From Lysinibacillus pakistanensis (GTDB lineage Bacteria; Bacillota; Bacilli; Bacillales_A; Planococcaceae), in NCBI RefSeq assembly GCF_030123245.1, contig NZ_CP126101.1, positions 2,354,501-2,418,500 on the forward strand: a DNA stretch of 64,000 bases, in the 5' to 3' direction. The notes below the pieces were generated by a model. It did no database searches and was not told the origin of the DNA. It saw only the letters and a program-made list of their open reading frames with translations. Shown piece after piece: positions 49,382 through 58,503 of the stretch (position 1 is the stretch's first letter; every line of letters starts with the position of its first letter). The translations under genes were made by a program, and so were the position numbers.

Positions 49382-50119
49382 GTGAATAATCTAAAACGGT
49401 ATATTAAATTAGGATACAAATTTAAAGAAAAATTAAATGCAATAAAGAATGAAAATCAAGAAGAAAAACTTTTAGTTACTGATATGTTATATAGTGACAT
49501 TCTTGAAAAATCTGAATCTATTTTATTGTTGACTTCGCAGCAACAGTATAGAGGTGCGCCAAGTATGCTTAGGTCTATCTATGAAAACTATATTTACATT
49601 AAATATATTTTTGAGAGAAGAAAATATGTTAATAACAGGGCAGAAGCATATTATTTATGGACTCAATTAGAAATCCAGAAAATAATGAATGTTATAAATT
49701 CTAAGGAAAAAAAGGGAGAAATAGTTAGAAAGGAACTTATTGTATCAGCAATTACACCATTTTTAAAAAATGGTTCAATTGAAGAAATGATAAATAGATA
49801 TAACACTTTAACAGAAGGAAAGATGGTGGATTTATTTAGTAAAATTCCGAATTTTTATAGTAAGTCTATTGAAGGAAAAAAGTATTCTAGTTTTGAACTG
49901 TTGTGTGAGTATCTTGATGAGACTTTTTATTATGAAATAATTTATAGAATTTTATCATTAGAAGTACACGGGAAATCAAAAGAGTTAAATAGTTATGGTA
50001 ATTGGGATGAATTTATTCAATATCAATGTAATTTTTTAATCATGGATTCTACAATGATACTTAGTAAGCATTTTGGGCTAAGAAAAGAGTTAGAAAAAAT
50101 AGAAAATTATATTTTATAA
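49382..50119 (+). CDS. DUF5677-like protein
   Basis: A 245-residue all-helical protein. The pattern LLLTSQQQYRGAPSMLRSIYENYIYIKYIFE and the later ILSLEVHGKSKE fit DUF5677, a family with HEPN-like helical folds found near toxins and defence genes. GTG 49382 follows GGAGGT. AT-rich like its PIN neighbour. A strong terminator isolates the cassette on the right. Confidence 0.7.
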   Translation: MNNLKRYIKLGYKFKEKLNAIKNENQEEKLLVTDMLYSDILEKSESILLLTSQQQYRGAPSMLRSIYENYIYIKYIFERRKYVNNRAEAYYLWTQLEIQKIMNVINSKEKKGEIVRKELIVSAITPFLKNGSIEEMINRYNTLTEGKMVDLFSKIPNFYSKSIEGKKYSSFELLCEYLDETFYYEIIYRILSLEVHGKSKELNSYGNWDEFIQYQCNFLIMDSTMILSKHFGLRKELEKIENYIL

Positions 50120-50136
50120 GTTCTACCAGCTCACTG

Positions 50137-50191
50137 GAGGACAACAAAGGATAGCAGCAAAACGTTGCCATCCTTTGTTGTCCTCTTTTTA
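50137..50191 (+). terminator. Very strong rho-independent terminator
   Basis: GAGGACAACAAAGGAT and ATCCTTTGTTGTCCTC form a 16-base-pair stem, extended by GCA/TGC after a one-base mismatch, then TTTTTATTT. It ends the early/cargo transcript. Confidence 0.94.
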
Positions 50192-50252
50192 TTTGAATGA
50201 AAATACCCCCACGATACTTCAGTAAAATAATTTTCTAAGGCGGTGAAGTAGT

Positions 50253-50837
50253 TTGAGAGCTTTAAGAAATGAATATAGGGCCACTAAACGTATGACTAAG
50301 ACTATTCTAGATGAATTACAACGAAAAAGAGAAGCCATTGCTAAGTCTGATGAGGCTACTGATAATTTGTGCGGTTTGACACCAGATGAAATACAAGCTG
50401 TTCGACTAATTGAAGAAGATATTAAAACCATGAAGTATTGGCTTTCAAACGTCAGTTACGGTTTACAGTATATGAATCTAGGTCATATCCCTTGCGTAAC
50501 AAGAGGAATTGAACGGCGAGCGGCTTATGAACGTGAAATACCTTTTGAACCGTACTGGATACAGCGTAGACAAGCAACAAATGATATGAGCATGTATGAG
50601 GTGGTCGCTGATGAAAATGCTGATTTAGTGAAAGTAACGCAGGAAGAAAAAGGACAGATTCTCCAGGCCATAACCGGAAATTTAACGACCCGTCAAAAGG
50701 ACATCTTACAATTAATCAGCAATGGCTATACACATGAAGAGATAGCTTCAGTATTAGGCATACATAAAGGAACAGTTGCCCGTACGATTTCAAGAATAAA
50801 AGGGAAAATTGAAGATGAAGGGTGGTTTATTCCATGA
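50253..50837 (+). CDS. Sigma-70 region 4-like phage late regulator
   Basis: A 194-residue protein. The C-terminal 55 residues read TTRQKDILQLISNGYTHEEIASVLGI then HKGTVARTISRIKGKI, a sigma-70 region 4 / LuxR-type HTH. The N-terminal part is helical and unassigned (the layout resembles PBSX positive-control factors). TTG start behind GGCGGTGAAG. Located after the terminator and directly before the late genes, so it is the likely activator of late transcription. Confidence 0.8.
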   Translation: MRALRNEYRATKRMTKTILDELQRKREAIAKSDEATDNLCGLTPDEIQAVRLIEEDIKTMKYWLSNVSYGLQYMNLGHIPCVTRGIERRAAYEREIPFEPYWIQRRQATNDMSMYEVVADENADLVKVTQEEKGQILQAITGNLTTRQKDILQLISNGYTHEEIASVLGIHKGTVARTISRIKGKIEDEGWFIP

Positions 50838-51388
50838 AGTTTGTTGAACCTATACGCGATAAAGCATGGCTAGAGGAATTCACACGATACTTTGAAAACA
50901 GAAGTACACGTGACTATGTATTATTTATGACTGGTCTTCACACTGGTTTACGTATATCCGACATACTAGATCTTCGTGTTAGAGATGTGGAGGGCACACA
51001 CTTAATGATTGAAGAACAAAAGACTGGTAAGTATAAACGTATTATTATAACGCCAGCTCTAAGAAAAATATTAAACGAATATTGTGAGGATAAAAGACGT
51101 ACTGAATATTTGTTTCCATCTAGAATAAAGACACGAACAGGAAAAGCTAAACCTATTGATCGAACTACTGCATACAAAATTCTAAAGGATGCTGCAAAGG
51201 CAATAGGATATACCGAACCAATCGGTACCCACAGCTTACGAAAAACATTTGGGTATACCTTTTACCAAAAGTATAAAGACATTGGAGCATTACAAAAGCT
51301 ATTTAACCATGATAAACCAACAACAACATTGTTCTATATAGGAGCAGGACAAGATGATCTAGACGATAAGATGACACACCTTTACTAA
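50834..51388 (+). CDS. Second tyrosine recombinase (XerC/D-like), late region
   Basis: A 184-residue, nearly catalytic-domain-only recombinase: GLHTGLRISDIL (Arg I), EEQKTGKYK (Lys), GTHSLRKTFGY (HxxR), LFNHDKPTT (His/Trp position) and TLFYIGAG (Tyr). ATG 50834 overlaps the previous stop (ATGA). The prophage already has a full integrase at its left end, so this short enzyme must serve another role such as dimer resolution, or be a relic. Terminator overlaps its stop. Confidence 0.88.
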   Translation: MKFVEPIRDKAWLEEFTRYFENRSTRDYVLFMTGLHTGLRISDILDLRVRDVEGTHLMIEEQKTGKYKRIIITPALRKILNEYCEDKRRTEYLFPSRIKTRTGKAKPIDRTTAYKILKDAAKAIGYTEPIGTHSLRKTFGYTFYQKYKDIGALQKLFNHDKPTTTLFYIGAGQDDLDDKMTHLY

Positions 51389-51403
51389 GAGGTGTGCTTT
51401 TTT
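51375..51403 (+). terminator. Rho-independent terminator
   Basis: CACACCT and AGGTGTG pair around an eight-base loop containing the stop codon, followed by six T. Confidence 0.88.
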
Positions 51404-51836
51404 ATGGCTATCAATACTGAATACATGGCTTCAAATAATAACGAATGCTACATAACGGAGTCGCATTGTGAATTGAAATAAAAAATATTTACGGAATGTT
51501 GATGCAACAGGTGTTTGAGCGTGTTTTTTTAATTCAACAGTATTAAAGATATGTTGCGTTCAGAGGGTTAGTGTCAAGCAGTTGCCCGTTAAGAGTGAAG
51601 GGAGCAAGTTATACAACCTATGAAAAAGTGGCGCGAAACCATGAGGCTCTAAGCTTAAAGTGAATTGTTTTAATTGTGTGAACAATTACGAAAATTATCT
51701 TAGGTTCTTCCAAAGTTTTACCTTTTATGCGGGTGCATTCGAGCCCATGGATTGCTCAGTTAGTAAATCGAAAAGGTCGTTAACGGTTGCGGTCATTTTG
51801 AGGTTGGGAAATAAATGTGAAATGGGGGTTGAAGCC
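51404..51836. other. Gene-free region upstream of terminase; probable packaging-site region
   Basis: No supported gene. An open frame continues from 51660 into terS but has no SD or start until TTG 51837. In lambda-like phages cos or pac lies just here. I see no clear inverted-repeat core; GGCGCGAAACC near 51632 is the most GC-rich stretch. The late promoter should also be here. Confidence 0.4.
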
Positions 51837-52391
51837 TTGACACAAAAGGATTTAGATGAATCTGTTGAAACCGTTAGTCAAGCTCAATTATCTGTAATTT
51901 TAGGTATCTCAACATCACGAATCAGACAGTTGGACAAAGAGAATGCATTAGTGAAGATAGGTAGAGGTAAATATGATTTGCCGAAGTCTATTCAAAAATA
52001 CATTGAATTCCAAATTTCAAAGGCAACGGCTGAGACTGAAGATGAATTAAATAAATTAAAAGAAGATACATTATGGACACGAGCAAGACGTATGAAGTCA
52101 GAAATGGAATATAAAATAATGGCTGGTGAATTGCATCGATCTGAAGATATAAAAGAAGTCATGAATGATATGTTGGCGCGATTCCGTTCACAATTATTAG
52201 CCTTTCCAACAAAGGCAGCACCTAAAGTTATCGGAGTAACTGAAATCATGGTTGTAAGAGAGACGTTGAAGGAAGAAATTTATGAATTAATGCAGGAATT
52301 ATCCAATTATGATCCTGATGTATTCTACGAAAAGAGTGATGATAAGATTTACGTTGAAAGTCCTGGTGATAGTAATGCAAACGATAGCTGA
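51837..52391 (+). CDS. Phage terminase small subunit (Nu1-like)
   Basis: A 184-residue DNA-packaging protein. The N-terminal winged HTH (VSQAQLSVILGISTSRIRQL...LPKSIQKYI) is of the Nu1 type that recognises cos, followed by a helical multimerisation region (TLWTRARRMKSEMEYKIMAG). TTG 51837 has GGGGG eight bases upstream. It overlaps the large subunit by 17 bases. Confidence 0.85.
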   Translation: MTQKDLDESVETVSQAQLSVILGISTSRIRQLDKENALVKIGRGKYDLPKSIQKYIEFQISKATAETEDELNKLKEDTLWTRARRMKSEMEYKIMAGELHRSEDIKEVMNDMLARFRSQLLAFPTKAAPKVIGVTEIMVVRETLKEEIYELMQELSNYDPDVFYEKSDDKIYVESPGDSNANDS

Positions 52392-54156
52392 TTCAAAAAA
52401 GTTATTTCAGCAATTAGCAAAGCAAGCATTAGCTCCACCACCTAATCTCACTGTTTCGGAATGGGCTGATGCACATCGTAAGTTATCTCGTGAATCTTCT
52501 GCAGAGGCTGGCCAATGGAGAACGTCAAGAGCTCCCTATCAAAGGGCTATTATGGACGCAATTAATGATCCATACACAGAAGATATTGTGATTATGGCAT
52601 CAGCACAAGTAGGTAAATCTGAAATACTACTAAATGCACTTGGTTATTTTATAGATTTTGACCCTTCACCTATCCTTTTCATCCAACCAAGTGGTGAAAA
52701 GTCCAAGGAATTTTCAAAAGAACGTATTGCACCAATGATTCGCGATACACCAACACTATTTGAGAGGATTGGAGAAACAAAATCCAGAGATTCTTCAAAT
52801 ACCATCATGTTTAAATCGTTTCCTGGTGGATTTATCGCCATGGGTGGCGCAAATGTACCTTCATCGTTAGCAGCAAGACCAATTCGCGTATTATTAGCAG
52901 ATGAAATTGATCGTTATCCTGTTAGTGCTGGAGATGAAGGAGATCCATTAGATTTAGCAGAAAAGCGAACGAATAACTTCTATAATCGAAAAAAAATTAA
53001 AGTTTCAACGCCAACGATTAAAGGGGCTTCACGAATCGAAACGGAATTTGAACTGAGTACAAAAGAATATTACAACTTGCCCTGTCCGAGATGTGAAGAA
53101 TTACAGCCATTGAGATGGGAACAAATCGATTTTGAAACGGAGTCACATAGATGTTTATACTGTGGCCATCTAAGTAATGAGTTTGAATGGAAAAACCAAC
53201 AAGGCGAATGGGTAGCAACTGCAGAATCAACTATCAGAGGTTTTCACTTAAATGAATTGCTTTCTCCTTGGCGTAGATGGCGTGAAATCATCACAGCTTT
53301 TAAAAGAGCCAAAAGAAAAGGCACTGAAGCACTTAAAGTTTGGACCAATACTTCACTTGGTGAAACATGGGAAGAAGAAGGGCAAAAGATTGATGATGAA
53401 ATCATTTATAACAGGCGTGAAGAATACGAAGCAGATGTTCCAGATGGCGTAAAAGTTTTAACTGCAGCTGTCGATGTGCAGGATGATCGATTTGAAATCG
53501 AAGTTGTAGGATGGGGCATAGATCGTGAATCATGGGGGATAGAATATCATGTGATTCATGGGGATTTGAAAGAACCAAAAATATGGAACGAATTAGATTT
53601 ATGGCTTCAAAAGACATGGACCAAAGAAAATGGAACAAGATTTGGTATCACTTGTACATGTATGGATAGTGGTGGTCACTTCACACAAGAAGTATATCGA
53701 TTCTGTAAAGCACGTGAAGCACGTGCCATTTATGCTATTAAGGGGGCTAGTGCCAAAAAAGGTGAATATGTGCCATTGATTGCTTCAACATCAAGACCGA
53801 AACCTTTGAAAGCTTTATTAGTAACCCTTGGTGTAAATGATGGTAAATCGAGAGTCATGTCTAGTTTAGGTATTGAAGAGTTTGGTCCTAACTACTGTCA
53901 TTTCCCGATTGGTAGAGGGTATGAAAGAGAATATTTCAAGAGTTTAACAGCTGAGAAACTTCAAACACGTTATGAAAGTGGTACACCATATCAAGTTTGG
54001 GTAAAAATTCGTGCAAGAAATGAAGGATTCGATTTACGTGTTTATAATACTGCAGCAATTGAAATCATAAACCCTAACTTTGAAAGAGAGTATTCGATTG
54101 CAACGGTTACAAGACCTGTCAGAAGGCGCAGAAGAAGAAGGGGTGTAGTGAAATGA
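52375..54156 (+). CDS. Phage terminase large subunit (GpA family)
   Basis: A 593-residue packaging motor/nuclease of the lambda GpA type. Near the N-terminus are NLTVSEWADAHRKLS and the Walker A-like ASAQVGKSE; Walker B is VLLADEIDRYP; a zinc-like CPRC...CLYCG follows, then the nuclease domain with AAVDVQDDRFEIEVVGWG. A very basic tail (RRRRRRRG) ends the protein. ATG 52375 is chosen because GGTGATA precedes it inside terS. Implies cos-type packaging. Confidence 0.95.
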   Translation: MQTIADSKKLFQQLAKQALAPPPNLTVSEWADAHRKLSRESSAEAGQWRTSRAPYQRAIMDAINDPYTEDIVIMASAQVGKSEILLNALGYFIDFDPSPILFIQPSGEKSKEFSKERIAPMIRDTPTLFERIGETKSRDSSNTIMFKSFPGGFIAMGGANVPSSLAARPIRVLLADEIDRYPVSAGDEGDPLDLAEKRTNNFYNRKKIKVSTPTIKGASRIETEFELSTKEYYNLPCPRCEELQPLRWEQIDFETESHRCLYCGHLSNEFEWKNQQGEWVATAESTIRGFHLNELLSPWRRWREIITAFKRAKRKGTEALKVWTNTSLGETWEEEGQKIDDEIIYNRREEYEADVPDGVKVLTAAVDVQDDRFEIEVVGWGIDRESWGIEYHVIHGDLKEPKIWNELDLWLQKTWTKENGTRFGITCTCMDSGGHFTQEVYRFCKAREARAIYAIKGASAKKGEYVPLIASTSRPKPLKALLVTLGVNDGKSRVMSSLGIEEFGPNYCHFPIGRGYEREYFKSLTAEKLQTRYESGTPYQVWVKIRARNEGFDLRVYNTAAIEIINPNFEREYSIATVTRPVRRRRRRRGVVK

Positions 54157-54386
54157 TTACGTTAGAAATAGCACAGCAACATTTAGACTCTTGGTTGGAT
54201 GCTGAATTAAAAGTATCTAAAAAAGGTCAAAGTTACTCACTAGGTTCTCGAACATTGACATATGCAAATTTATCTGAGATCAGAAAACAAATTGACTATT
54301 GGAGCAGTAAAGTAGCTGTATGCAAAATTGAAGAATCAGGTAAAACAGTTAGACGTGCAAAACGTTTTGTACCACGTGATTTATAG
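54153..54386 (+). CDS. Head-tail joining protein gpW-like (DUF6148)
   Basis: A 77-residue protein: ITLEIAQQHLDSWLDAELKV, SYSLGSRTLTYANLSEIRKQIDYW, then a basic tail. It closes off the head after packaging and helps attach the tail (gpW role). ATGA overlap with the terminase and position before the portal are exactly as in lambda-like modules. Confidence 0.88.
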   Translation: MITLEIAQQHLDSWLDAELKVSKKGQSYSLGSRTLTYANLSEIRKQIDYWSSKVAVCKIEESGKTVRRAKRFVPRDL

Positions 54387-54404
54387 AAGGGAGGCACCTA
54401 ATCA

Positions 54405-55979
54405 ATGAATATGCTGGACAAAGCTATAAGCCTAATCAGCCCTGCACGTGCCTTAAAACGTACACAAGCAAGGATACATCTTAACATCTTAAACCAAGGT
54501 TATGGTAACCATGGGGCAAGTGTTGAAAAGAAAAGTTTAAAAGGTTGGTCAATTGCTTCAGGTTCTGCATTAGAGGATATTGAACAAAATGTAGATGTCT
54601 TACGAAAAAGATCGAGAGATTTGTTCATGGGTGCTCCGATTGCGACAGGTGCATTACGAAGTACTGTAACAAACGTAGTAGGACAAGGTCTTAAATTAAA
54701 TTCGCGTATTGATTATGAATATTTGAATATGACACCTGAAGAAGCAGACGCATGGGAAACAATTACTGAACGTGAATTTGCATTTTGGGCAGAAAGTGTA
54801 AATTGTGATATTACACGAATGAACAATTTCAACGAGCTACAGCAGCTCGTTTTTTTGTCGCAATTAATGAGTGGTGATGTGTTTGTAACCCTGCCCATGG
54901 TTGAAAGAATAAATACACCGTATGAACTTTGTTTACAAATCATTGAAGCTGATAGAATCTGCAATCCACAAAATTTATTTTCTTTGGATCAAAAGATAGT
55001 CAATGGTGTTGAGATTGACTTTAAAGGCGAAGTTGTTGCATACCATGTTGCACACTATCACTCATCTTCTTCAATGTCTGGACAGAACAAATGGGAACGT
55101 ATTGAAAAATCGGGCAAGAAAACTGGCAGACCGAATATTTTACACTTGATGGAAATGGAAAGACCTGAACAAAGACGTGGAGTACCAATTTTAGCGCCAG
55201 TATTTGAATCATTGAAGCAGTTGGCACGTTACAGTGAAGCTGAACTCATGGCAGCTGTTATTTCGGGTATGTATACCATTTTTGTCACATCGAAAGCACC
55301 TGAAAATAGTGGTGATTTTGATGGTATTAATCCTGCTGAATTATTAGATCCAGAAGATGAAGGTGCAGTGGAAATTGGCAATGGTTTAGTGAACTATCTG
55401 AACGAAGGAGAATCTATACAAGATTCTAATCCTGGTCGTCCTAACGCTGCCTTTGACGGGTTTGTTACATCTGTCTGTCGTCAAATAGGTGCAGCTCTTG
55501 AAATTCCGTATGAAGTATTGATGAAACATTTCACATCTTCTTATTCAGCATCACGAGGGGCTTTATTAGAGGCTTGGAAAATGTACAAACGTAGACGTGA
55601 TTGGTTGGCCAATGATTTTTGCCAGCCAGTGTATGAAGCATTTTTAACTGAAGCAGTTGCAAGAGGTCGTATATATGCGCCAGGATTCTTTGATGATCCA
55701 TTAATTCGTAAAGCCTATTGTGGTGCTGAATGGAATGGACCTACACAAGGGCAATTAGATCCTAAAAAAGAAGTAGAGGCTGCAATTTTACGAGTGGAAG
55801 CAGGCTTCAGTACACGTACACGAGAAACAACTGAATTAACAGGTGGTGATTTCTTCGCAAATCATACCTTACGTGTGATGGAAGAAGAAGCAAGACGAAC
55901 AGCAGGGTTTGCAGCACCTGTAAACATTAATATCAATAGTGATAATACAAAAAGTAACGATGATGAATCTACAGATTAG
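54405..55979 (+). CDS. Portal protein (lambda GpB family)
   Basis: A 524-residue portal forming the dodecameric DNA gate. Family segments: KRSRDLFMGAPIATGALRST, NEFAFWAES-like EREFAFWAESVNCDITRMNN, ADRICNP, and late PYEVLMKHFTSSYSASRGAL. ATG 54405 follows GGGAGG at 10 bases. Gene order terL-W-portal-protease matches lambda. Confidence 0.95.
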   Translation: MNMLDKAISLISPARALKRTQARIHLNILNQGYGNHGASVEKKSLKGWSIASGSALEDIEQNVDVLRKRSRDLFMGAPIATGALRSTVTNVVGQGLKLNSRIDYEYLNMTPEEADAWETITEREFAFWAESVNCDITRMNNFNELQQLVFLSQLMSGDVFVTLPMVERINTPYELCLQIIEADRICNPQNLFSLDQKIVNGVEIDFKGEVVAYHVAHYHSSSSMSGQNKWERIEKSGKKTGRPNILHLMEMERPEQRRGVPILAPVFESLKQLARYSEAELMAAVISGMYTIFVTSKAPENSGDFDGINPAELLDPEDEGAVEIGNGLVNYLNEGESIQDSNPGRPNAAFDGFVTSVCRQIGAALEIPYEVLMKHFTSSYSASRGALLEAWKMYKRRRDWLANDFCQPVYEAFLTEAVARGRIYAPGFFDDPLIRKAYCGAEWNGPTQGQLDPKKEVEAAILRVEAGFSTRTRETTELTGGDFFANHTLRVMEEEARRTAGFAAPVNININSDNTKSNDDESTD

Positions 55980-55996
55980 AAAGGAGGTGGAATAGA

Positions 55997-57058
55997 ATGA
56001 AAATCAGTGTTAAAGGACCAATCATTAACGATGGTGATCAATGGATTTATGATTGGTTTGGTATTCCAGCAACTAGCCCCACTAAGGTGTCTAACGCCAT
56101 TAATAAAGCTATGTTAAATCAAACGACTGACATTACAGTGTTGATTAATAGTGGTGGAGGATCTGTTTTTAGTGCTTCAGAAATTTATACAGCTTTAAAG
56201 TCTTTTTCAGGTAATGTCAAAGTTGAAATTGTGGGTATAGCAGCAAGTGCAGCATCTGTTATTGCAATGGCTGGAACAGTCGTTGAGATGTCACCAACAG
56301 CACAATTGATGATTCATAATGCATCAACATCAGCAGCTGGCGACTATCAAGTAATGGATCAGACAAGTGACTTTTTACAAAACGTCAACAAATCAATTAT
56401 GAATGCATACACAGCCAAGACTGGCAAAGACGAAACCTATTTAAAAACCATGATGGATAACGAAACATGGATGACAGCTCAACAAGCTCTTGAACATGGT
56501 TTTATCGATAAGATTATGTTTGAACAGGAAAAAAGTGCAGCTGCTAATACTAATCATTCTGATTTGGTGAATGGTGAATTACCTCAAGAGGTTCTGGATA
56601 AAGTTAGGAATCAACTGTTAAAAGATAAATCGTTAAATACAATGAATAGCGTTACACCACCAACACCAAACAAGCTTGAAAATAACAAGGAGGACAATCC
56701 AATGGATTTAGATAAATTAAAGAATGAACATCCAGACTTATATGAAAAAGTGAAAAATATCGGCTTTGAAGAAGGTCAACAAGCTGAGAATACTAGAATT
56801 AAGGAAATTGAAGAATTAGCAACACCAGGAAATGAAAATCTTGTTCAGGCTGCTAAATTTGAAAACAATTCAACAGCTGCAGAGTTGGCAGTTGCTATTG
56901 TAAAAGCTGAAAAGGCTAAAGGTGCAAACTTCTTACAAAATGTACAAAAAGATGCTGAGCCTTTGAATGAAGTACCAGGCAATCAAACTGTAGCAGGCCA
57001 AGAAAAAGATGCTGATGTTGTGGCAAGCTTTGTTGGTATTTGGAAAGGAGGTCAATAA
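55997..57058 (+). CDS. Head maturation protease, ClpP type, fused to scaffold
   Basis: A 353-residue fusion. Residues 1-195 are a ClpP-like serine protease with nucleophile S84 (GIAASAASVIAMAG), His107 (LMIHNAS) and a late Asp. Residues 236-353 are a helical scaffold (LDKLKNEHPDLYEKVKNIGFEEGQ, in part) that also has its own internal start. ATG 55997 follows AAAGGAGGTGG. It processes scaffold and capsid during prohead assembly, as lambda C does. Confidence 0.93.
   Translation: MKISVKGPIINDGDQWIYDWFGIPATSPTKVSNAINKAMLNQTTDITVLINSGGGSVFSASEIYTALKSFSGNVKVEIVGIAASAASVIAMAGTVVEMSPTAQLMIHNASTSAAGDYQVMDQTSDFLQNVNKSIMNAYTAKTGKDETYLKTMMDNETWMTAQQALEHGFIDKIMFEQEKSAAANTNHSDLVNGELPQEVLDKVRNQLLKDKSLNTMNSVTPPTPNKLENNKEDNPMDLDKLKNEHPDLYEKVKNIGFEEGQQAENTRIKEIEELATPGNENLVQAAKFENNSTAAELAVAIVKAEKAKGANFLQNVQKDAEPLNEVPGNQTVAGQEKDADVVASFVGIWKGGQ
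56702..57058 (+). CDS. Scaffold protein translated from an internal start (Nu3-like)
   Basis: An in-frame ATG at 56702 is preceded by a perfect AAGGAGG (56687-56693) at eight-base spacing, inside the protease gene. It would make the 118-residue C-terminal scaffold alone, the same nested arrangement as lambda C/Nu3. Coding for a scaffold rests on position and helical composition. Confidence 0.75.
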   Translation: MDLDKLKNEHPDLYEKVKNIGFEEGQQAENTRIKEIEELATPGNENLVQAAKFENNSTAAELAVAIVKAEKAKGANFLQNVQKDAEPLNEVPGNQTVAGQEKDADVVASFVGIWKGGQ

Positions 57059-57059
57059 G

Positions 57060-57428
57060 ATGGGTAACTTACGTTCAAAAGTTGGCGAGTATGTGCCAGA
57101 TAATTTAATTGCTGATGTGTCATTCCCTGTGCAAGTAGGAAGCGTAAAATTAGCAGGAGGACAAGGGAATTTATTACGTGGCACCGTAGTTGGTAAAAAT
57201 CCAACAGGGCTATTTGTAATTACTGATTCGGCTCAAAACATTACAGCTGATGCTATTTTAACAGATGATATAGACACAGGTGTTGAAGGTACAGAAGATG
57301 TTGTAACAACAGTCTATATTTCAGGACCATTTAACCGAAAAGCTTTAATTTTTGGGGGAACAGATACATCTGAAAAACACGAAGAATTATTACGTACGAA
57401 AGGCATTTACTTAAAGGCAGTCCTTTAA
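57060..57428 (+). CDS. Head decoration protein (HDPD, lambda gpD-like)
   Basis: A 122-residue protein: VGEYVPDNLIADVSFPVQVG, SVKLAGGQGNLLRGTVVGK, VYISGPFNRKALIFGG. It trimerises on the outside of the expanded capsid. ATG 57060 lies one base after the protease stop, behind AAAGGAGGTC. Long forms starting upstream overlap the protease and are not credible. Confidence 0.88.
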   Translation: MGNLRSKVGEYVPDNLIADVSFPVQVGSVKLAGGQGNLLRGTVVGKNPTGLFVITDSAQNITADAILTDDIDTGVEGTEDVVTTVYISGPFNRKALIFGGTDTSEKHEELLRTKGIYLKAVL

Positions 57429-57447
57429 GAAACGGAGGTTATTCGAG

Positions 57448-58491
57448 ATGAATTATTTATATAAAACTCAAACATTATTACAAGCTATTATTAGCATGCC
57501 AAAGGTGCATACATTCTTGCGTGATACATTCTTTCCTAAAACAGAGACATTTGTAACTGAGGAAGTATTAATTGATTACAAAAAGGGAAAACGCAGGATG
57601 GCTCCATTTGTAGCACCAAGAGTTGGCGGAATCACTATTAAACGTGATGGATTTAAAACCGAAAAAATCAAAGCTCCACGTCTTGCTCCACAACGTGCTA
57701 TGACGATTGATGATATTAGTAATCGTTCAATTGGTGAAAATGTATTTAGTACAAAAACGCCAGCACAACGACAAAAAGAGTTATTGGCTACTGATTTACA
57801 AGAACTTGGTGAATCTATTGATAGACGCGAAGAATGGATGTCTGGACAAGTTTTATTTAAGGGATCCGTTGATCTAAGTGGTTATGCTAATGATAAATTA
57901 ACTGAAAAAGTGGAGCAACACATTGATTATGAGTTTGACCAAATAGAAATATTATCAGGTACAGATTTATGGACACATGCTGAAGCTAATCCTTATGACG
58001 ATCTTTCTTCTTGGAGAAAAGCAATTATCAAAAATTCAGGGATCTCACCTGATATTGTCATCTTAGGTGAAAAAGCAGCTGAAGCATTTATCAATAATCC
58101 AAAAATTAAGGAACTTTTTGATAAATTAAACATCAATTTAGGGCTTATTCAACCATCCATTCAAACAGATGCAGTAACGTTTATTGGGAAATTACCAGGC
58201 TTAGGTCTTGAAATTTATTCATATGACGATTACTACGAGGACGAAAACGAAGAATTGCAACCATATGTCCCAATAGATAAGGTGCTTATGGGTAAAAAAG
58301 CTTCAGGCGGATTCGCATATGGTGCAATTACACAAATGGAAGAGGGAGACAAGTTTGCAACATATGAAGGCCGTTTGGTTCCAAAAACATGGTCTGATCG
58401 TGAAAATGAAACGTTCATGGTTCGTATTTCGGCTCGCCCTGTACCAAAGCCTGCAGATGTAAACAGTTGGCTTGTAGCCACAGTTGTATAG
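57448..58491 (+). CDS. Major capsid protein (lambda gpE family)
   Basis: A 347-residue HK97-fold capsid of the GpE type. Typical parts: HTFLRDTFFPKTETFVTEEV, LIDYKKGKRRMAPFVAPRVGG, KAPRLAPQRAMTIDD, and the C-terminal IPIDKVLMG-like VPIDKVLMGKKASGGFAYGA with ISARPVPKPADVNSW. Start behind ACGGAGGT. Expected to be the most abundant virion protein. Confidence 0.95.
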   Translation: MNYLYKTQTLLQAIISMPKVHTFLRDTFFPKTETFVTEEVLIDYKKGKRRMAPFVAPRVGGITIKRDGFKTEKIKAPRLAPQRAMTIDDISNRSIGENVFSTKTPAQRQKELLATDLQELGESIDRREEWMSGQVLFKGSVDLSGYANDKLTEKVEQHIDYEFDQIEILSGTDLWTHAEANPYDDLSSWRKAIIKNSGISPDIVILGEKAAEAFINNPKIKELFDKLNINLGLIQPSIQTDAVTFIGKLPGLGLEIYSYDDYYEDENEELQPYVPIDKVLMGKKASGGFAYGAITQMEEGDKFATYEGRLVPKTWSDRENETFMVRISARPVPKPADVNSWLVATVV

Positions 58492-58503
58492 GAGGGATTT
58501 TTA

